A stretch of DNA of 8,508 nucleotides, from contig JAPYQV010000096.1 in assembly GCA_029937205.1 (NCBI GenBank), positions 1-8,508 of the forward strand. The letters run 5' to 3'. Below, in pieces: positions 5,602-8,508 of the stretch (positions are counted from its first letter, which is position 1; each line of letters opens with the position of its first letter). This stretch comes from Alphaproteobacteria bacterium. GTDB taxonomy: Bacteria; Pseudomonadota; Alphaproteobacteria; UBA828. The notes beneath the pieces were generated by a model that saw only the letters and a list, made by a program, of their open reading frames with translations, ran no database searches and was not told where the DNA came from. A program made the translations under genes and the position numbers.

Positions 5602-6450
5602 TTAAGCGGCGTAGCGCCCACCGATGAACGCACGCCACAGTGTGCGGCGCTCGGTGCTGGTGTAGCCGCCGGTCGCCGTATGCATGGAGGCGCGGCCATC
5701 GAACAAGGTGAGGTCGCCCGGCCGCCATTGGTGGCGATAGGTGAAGCGCTCTTGCGCCGCGTGGTCGTAGAGCTCCTGCAGCAACACCTCACCATCCGCT
5801 GCGTCCATACCCTCGATGCGCCGGGTGAAGCCCGGATTGACGTACAGCGCGTCGCGCCCCGTTTCGGGGTGGCGGCGTACCACCGGATGGATGGCGACCG
5901 GCACCTTGAGGCGTTGCGCATCCGTGAGCGTGACTTTGGCATCCGAGCCCAAGCCGCTCATCAGATTATGCACCGCTTTCAGCCCGCGCAGGCGCGTTTG
6001 CACTGCCTCGGGCAGGGTTTCGAAAACGTCGTACATATTAGCAAATAGGGTGTCGCCGCCGCTCTGGGGTACTTCGATGGCATACAGCATCGAGGCATCG
6101 ACCGGCTCGGCCAGATAGGACAGGTCAGAGTGCCAATAGCTGCCGGCCATGCGTGCCGTGGTGCGGCCCTTGCCGCTCTCCACCACGTTGGAAATGATGC
6201 ACAGGTCGGCTTCCTCGGGATGGTAAAACTGATCGAGAATATGGCGCGTGATGGGGCCGAAGTTGCGGCAGAATTGGGCCGCTTGGGCCGGCGTCAAATT
6301 CTGTCCGGGAAAGACCAGAAGAATATGCTGCAACAATGCCTTGCGCAGCGCCGCGCTGTCGTCCTCGCCAAGCGGCGCGGCCAGATCAAGGTCGAGGACT
6401 TCCGCCCCGAGCGCGGCGCCGGAAGGTTTGACCGTAAAGCTCACGTCCAT
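5602..6450 (-). CDS. TauD/TfdA-family Fe(II)/2-oxoglutarate-dependent dioxygenase
   Basis: Enzymes of this family couple oxidative decarboxylation of 2-oxoglutarate to hydroxylation of a substrate, often releasing sulfite, an aldehyde or a phenol from small organic acids. At 282 aa it has the family's normal length. The iron-binding triad is visible as WHSDLSY (His107, Asp109) and SMHTATGGY (His257). Arg269 and Arg273 in RRTLWRAFIGG fit the 2-oxoglutarate carboxylate site. Other family markers are LVFPGQNLTP (45-54), GGDTLFANM (131-139), ALYVNPGFTRRIEGM (201-215) and WRPGDLTLFDGRASMH (242-257). The ATG at 6450 overlaps the CoA-transferase stop by 10 bases, so translation is probably coupled. 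The substrate cannot be told: taurine, 2,4-D-type aryloxy acids and many others are handled by close relatives. No sulfonate or sulfur transport genes are nearby, which gives no support for taurine. Confidence 0.93.
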   Translation of the reverse strand: MDVSFTVKPSGAALGAEVLDLDLAAPLGEDDSAALRKALLQHILLVFPGQNLTPAQAAQFCRNFGPITRHILDQFYHPEEADLCIISNVVESGKGRTTARMAGSYWHSDLSYLAEPVDASMLYAIEVPQSGGDTLFANMYDVFETLPEAVQTRLRGLKAVHNLMSGLGSDAKVTLTDAQRLKVPVAIHPVVRRHPETGRDALYVNPGFTRRIEGMDAADGEVLLQELYDHAAQERFTYRHQWRPGDLTLFDGRASMHTATGGYTSTERRTLWRAFIGGRYAA

Positions 6451-7568
6451 TCGGCGATGATGTCCGCCGCTTCGCGGAAGCGCACCGGCGCCCGGCCGTC
6501 GGGCGGCTTGCCGTCGACCCAGGCCGGGTGGCGCACTTCGAAGAACGGGTCCGGACCTTCATCATGGCGCTTCACCATGCCGCGCGCCTGGATATGGGGG
6601 TGTTCGGCCATCTCGGCCATCTCATAAACGCGCTCGAAGCAGCAATCCACGTCGGCGAATTGCGCCTCCCACTCGGCCATTGTCTTCTCTTCCATCACCG
6701 CGCCGACTTCGGCGATCAAGTCGTCCTGCGGCATTTTCTCCCATTGGCGTGCGCGCCACTCGGGACGCCCGACCGTGTCGCAAAAGGCCTGCCAAAATTT
6801 ATCCTCAACCGCGCCCAGGGTCATGAAGCGGCCATCCTTGGTGCGGTAAATATTATAGAACGCGGTGCCGCCATTGAGATAATTCCCAGTCCGCCCAGTA
6901 TCGAATTCGGGCCGGACCATGCCGGTCAGGGTCCACATCTGCCACGGCACCACCGCCTCGGCGATGCTGGTATCAATAAAGCAGCCCTTGCCGCTGCCGC
7001 GCGGCTTATCACGCCCCATCAGGCCGCCCACAATGGCCAGCGCCGCCTGAATGCCGCTCGAATAGTCCGCGACCTGGGGAAAAGTCATCCCCGGTGCGGC
7101 GCGGCTGCCCGAGGTAACCAGCCCGCCCATCAGCGCCATATAGTTGAGATCATGCCCGGCACGGAGGCGGTAGGGGCCGGTTTGCCCCCAGCCGGAGAGG
7201 GCGCAATAAACCAAGCGGGGATTGAGCGCCCGGATACGCGCCTCGCCAAAGCCGAGGCGATCCATGACGCCGGGGCGGTAGGATTCGAGCATCGCATCGG
7301 CGCCGCCAATCAGTTGCGCCAGTTCATCCTTGCCGGCAGCGCTCTTGAGATCGATCTCAAGCACAGTCTTCGAGCCGTTGACCACCTTGTACCAGGCCGA
7401 GATACCGTCCGCGTCAGGCGGGCCGAAACGCCGCATGGGCTCGCCGCCGGGCGGCTCGATGCGCACCACCTCGGCGCCCATATCGGCGAGCAACAGCGTG
7501 GCATAAGGGCCGGGGACATACTGGCTGAGATCGAGGACCCGTATGCCGTCAAGAAAGGAATAAGACAC
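6441..7568 (-). CDS. CaiB/BaiF family III CoA-transferase or 2-methylacyl-CoA racemase-like enzyme
   Basis: Family III enzymes move CoA between carboxylic acids (formyl-CoA, carnitinyl-CoA and succinyl-CoA transferases) or racemise 2-methylacyl-CoA. At 375 aa it is nearer the racemases than Frc (about 428 aa). Visible features are GIRVLDLSQYVPGPYATLLLADMGAEVVRIEPP (8-40) as the CoA-binding start, NGSKTVLEIDLK (64-75), ALSGWGQTGPY (123-133), and AGHDLNYMALMG (137-148) with the key Asp140. The GHDxNY form is common in racemases. The family's usual ending with a GEHT-like motif is not seen; the chain stops after APVRFREAADIIAEWT. The start is GTG at 7568, supported by AGGGAG 8 bases upstream; no ATG fits better. 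It lies 35 bases after clpA and overlaps the dioxygenase start by 10 bases. Whether it is a transferase or a racemase cannot be settled from motifs alone. Confidence 0.92.
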   Translation of the reverse strand: MSYSFLDGIRVLDLSQYVPGPYATLLLADMGAEVVRIEPPGGEPMRRFGPPDADGISAWYKVVNGSKTVLEIDLKSAAGKDELAQLIGGADAMLESYRPGVMDRLGFGEARIRALNPRLVYCALSGWGQTGPYRLRAGHDLNYMALMGGLVTSGSRAAPGMTFPQVADYSSGIQAALAIVGGLMGRDKPRGSGKGCFIDTSIAEAVVPWQMWTLTGMVRPEFDTGRTGNYLNGGTAFYNIYRTKDGRFMTLGAVEDKFWQAFCDTVGRPEWRARQWEKMPQDDLIAEVGAVMEEKTMAEWEAQFADVDCCFERVYEMAEMAEHPHIQARGMVKRHDEGPDPFFEVRHPAWVDGKPPDGRAPVRFREAADIIAEWT

Positions 7569-7603
7569 AAAATACTCCCTGTCGCTTTCCGTGGCGGCGC
7601 CTC

Positions 7604-8508
7604 TCAGCGAACCAGTTCGTCGACTTTTTTAGGCCCGCCTTTTTTCTTGCCGGGCGGTTTTTTCGGCGTTTCCGGGTCGGGAAAGCTGAAGCTGAGTTCG
7701 CCCTTCTCCAGTTCGACCTGCACGCGCCCGCCATCGATCAGCTTGCCGAACAGCAACTCGTCGGCGAGCGGCTTTTTGACATATTCCTGAATGGTGCGGG
7801 CGAGCGGTCGGGCGCCGAAGGCCGGATCGTGGCCCTTCTTGGCGAGCCAGTTTTTGGCCGCCTGGCTGAGCTCGATTTCGACGCCGCGCTCGGCGAGCTG
7901 ATCCTCGAGCTGCATGACAAACTTATCGACCACCCGCGCCATGATGTCAGTGGGCAGGCTGTTAAAGCTGATCACCGCGTCGAGCCGGTTGCGGAACTCG
8001 GGCGTGAACATGCGCTTGATCGCCTCGTCATCGTCGCCCGTGCGTTCGCCGCTCTCAAAGCCGATGGCCGGCTTGACCAGATCCGCCGCACCCGCATTGG
8101 TCGTCATGATGAGGATGACGTTGCGGAAATCCACCGACTTGCCATTGTGATCGGTGAGCTTGCCGTAATCCATCACCTGCAGCAGCACGTTGAACAGGTC
8201 GGGATGGGCCTTCTCGATCTCGTCAAGCAGCAGCACGGCGTGGGGATTTTGATCGACCGCATCGGTCAAGAGACCGCCCTGATCGAAGCCGACATATCCC
8301 GGCGGCGCGCCGATCAGGCGCGAGATCGAATGGCGCTCCATATATTCGCTCATATCGAAGCGGATCAGCTCGATTGCCATGGTGTGCGACAATTGGCGCG
8401 CCACTTCGGTTTTGCCGACACCGGTCGGGCCGGAAAAGAGATAGCAGCCGATCGGCTTTTCGATCTCACGCAATCCGGCGCGCGCCAGTTTGATTGCCGT
8501 CGCCACCT
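7604..8508 (-). CDS. clpA: ATP-dependent Clp protease ATP-binding subunit ClpA, C-terminal part (partial)
   Basis: ClpA is the AAA+ unfoldase that threads substrates, including N-degron proteins delivered by ClpS, into ClpP. About 300 residues are seen: the second ATPase module (D2) and the C-terminal domain. The gene enters from the right edge. The GTG at 8504-8506 is an internal Val codon (VATAIKLARAGL aligns with EAIKMARAGL of E. coli ClpA), not a start. Motifs are Walker A GPTGVGKT, FDMSEYMERHSISRLIGAPP, pore loop GYVGFDQGGLLT, Walker B LLLDEIEKAH, sensor 1 TTNA, Arg-finger region FTPEFRNRLD, and sensor 2 GARPLAR. The ClpP-docking loop appears as IGF in PAIGFESGER, where E. coli has IGL. 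The last ~24 residues are a Pro/Lys-rich tail (PKKPPGKKKGGPKK), longer and more basic than in E. coli. The clpS gene would be expected to the right, outside this window. Confidence 0.97.
   Translation of the reverse strand, partial: VATAIKLARAGLREIEKPIGCYLFSGPTGVGKTEVARQLSHTMAIELIRFDMSEYMERHSISRLIGAPPGYVGFDQGGLLTDAVDQNPHAVLLLDEIEKAHPDLFNVLLQVMDYGKLTDHNGKSVDFRNVILIMTTNAGAADLVKPAIGFESGERTGDDDEAIKRMFTPEFRNRLDAVISFNSLPTDIMARVVDKFVMQLEDQLAERGVEIELSQAAKNWLAKKGHDPAFGARPLARTIQEYVKKPLADELLFGKLIDGGRVQVELEKGELSFSFPDPETPKKPPGKKKGGPKKVDELVR

Noticed and set aside
5602..6450. Naming the dioxygenase tauD
   Set aside because: The metal and 2OG sites are shared by the whole family, and no taurine or sulfonate transport genes are nearby.
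6528..7790. 420-codon plus-strand open frame opposite CaiB and the clpA end
   Set aside because: It spans two firmly identified minus-strand genes and shows only mirrored composition.
1..8508. CRISPR arrays, tRNA, rRNA or riboswitches
   Set aside because: I saw no regularly spaced repeats, no tRNA-like cloverleaf and no rRNA or riboswitch consensus; nearly all of the window is protein-coding.

Overview
The window looks like chromosomal DNA from a high-GC alphaproteobacterium, probably Rhodospirillales-like. This rests on GC-rich codon use, a ClpA of the usual proteobacterial type, a COG3146-type acyltransferase and a bacterial alternative oxidase. The lineage is an inference and no rRNA or marker gene confirms it. 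The exception is the first ~285 bases. They are clearly poorer in GC and end in a very AT-rich stretch (251-290), and they look foreign.

Left edge (1-~288): the minus strand holds the C-terminal part of a tyrosine recombinase (phage-type integrase) that runs off the left end and is broken upstream by an in-frame TAG and then further stops. A 12-bp tandem repeat and a 12-bp palindrome follow. The sequence then switches abruptly to a GGDEF domain that starts exactly at its DxLTGL-type opening motif, so the sensory N-terminal half of that diguanylate cyclase is missing. Two genes missing their 5' portions meet head to head here, so the joint is either a rearrangement scar of a mobile element or an assembly chimera. 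The cyclase fragment is closed by a strong UUCG-capped hairpin terminator.

Plus-strand operon (967-4898): a RidA-family protein, a thiamine-diphosphate enzyme of the acetolactate synthase superfamily, a COG3146/FemAB-like GNAT protein, and a membrane-anchored dual-specificity-phosphatase-like protein. Gaps are 18 and 3 bases, and the last pair overlaps by 4, so they are very probably co-transcribed. The phosphatase-like protein has glycine where the catalytic cysteine is expected.

Minus-strand operon (8508-4933, read right to left): the C-terminal part of clpA, a CaiB/BaiF (family III) CoA-transferase or racemase, a TauD/TfdA-type Fe(II)/2-oxoglutarate dioxygenase, and an alternative oxidase. 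CaiB and the dioxygenase overlap by 10 bases, and the dioxygenase and the oxidase are 18 bases apart. The two operons converge on a 34-base gap with no visible terminator.

Functionally, one side pairs enamine/imine clean-up (RidA) with 2-oxoacid chemistry (ThDP enzyme). The other side pairs CoA-ester handling with two O2-consuming iron enzymes. The actual substrates cannot be read from the sequence. The most notable points are the integrase/GGDEF joint, the Cys-to-Gly pseudophosphatase, and the CaiB-TauD-AOX gene set.
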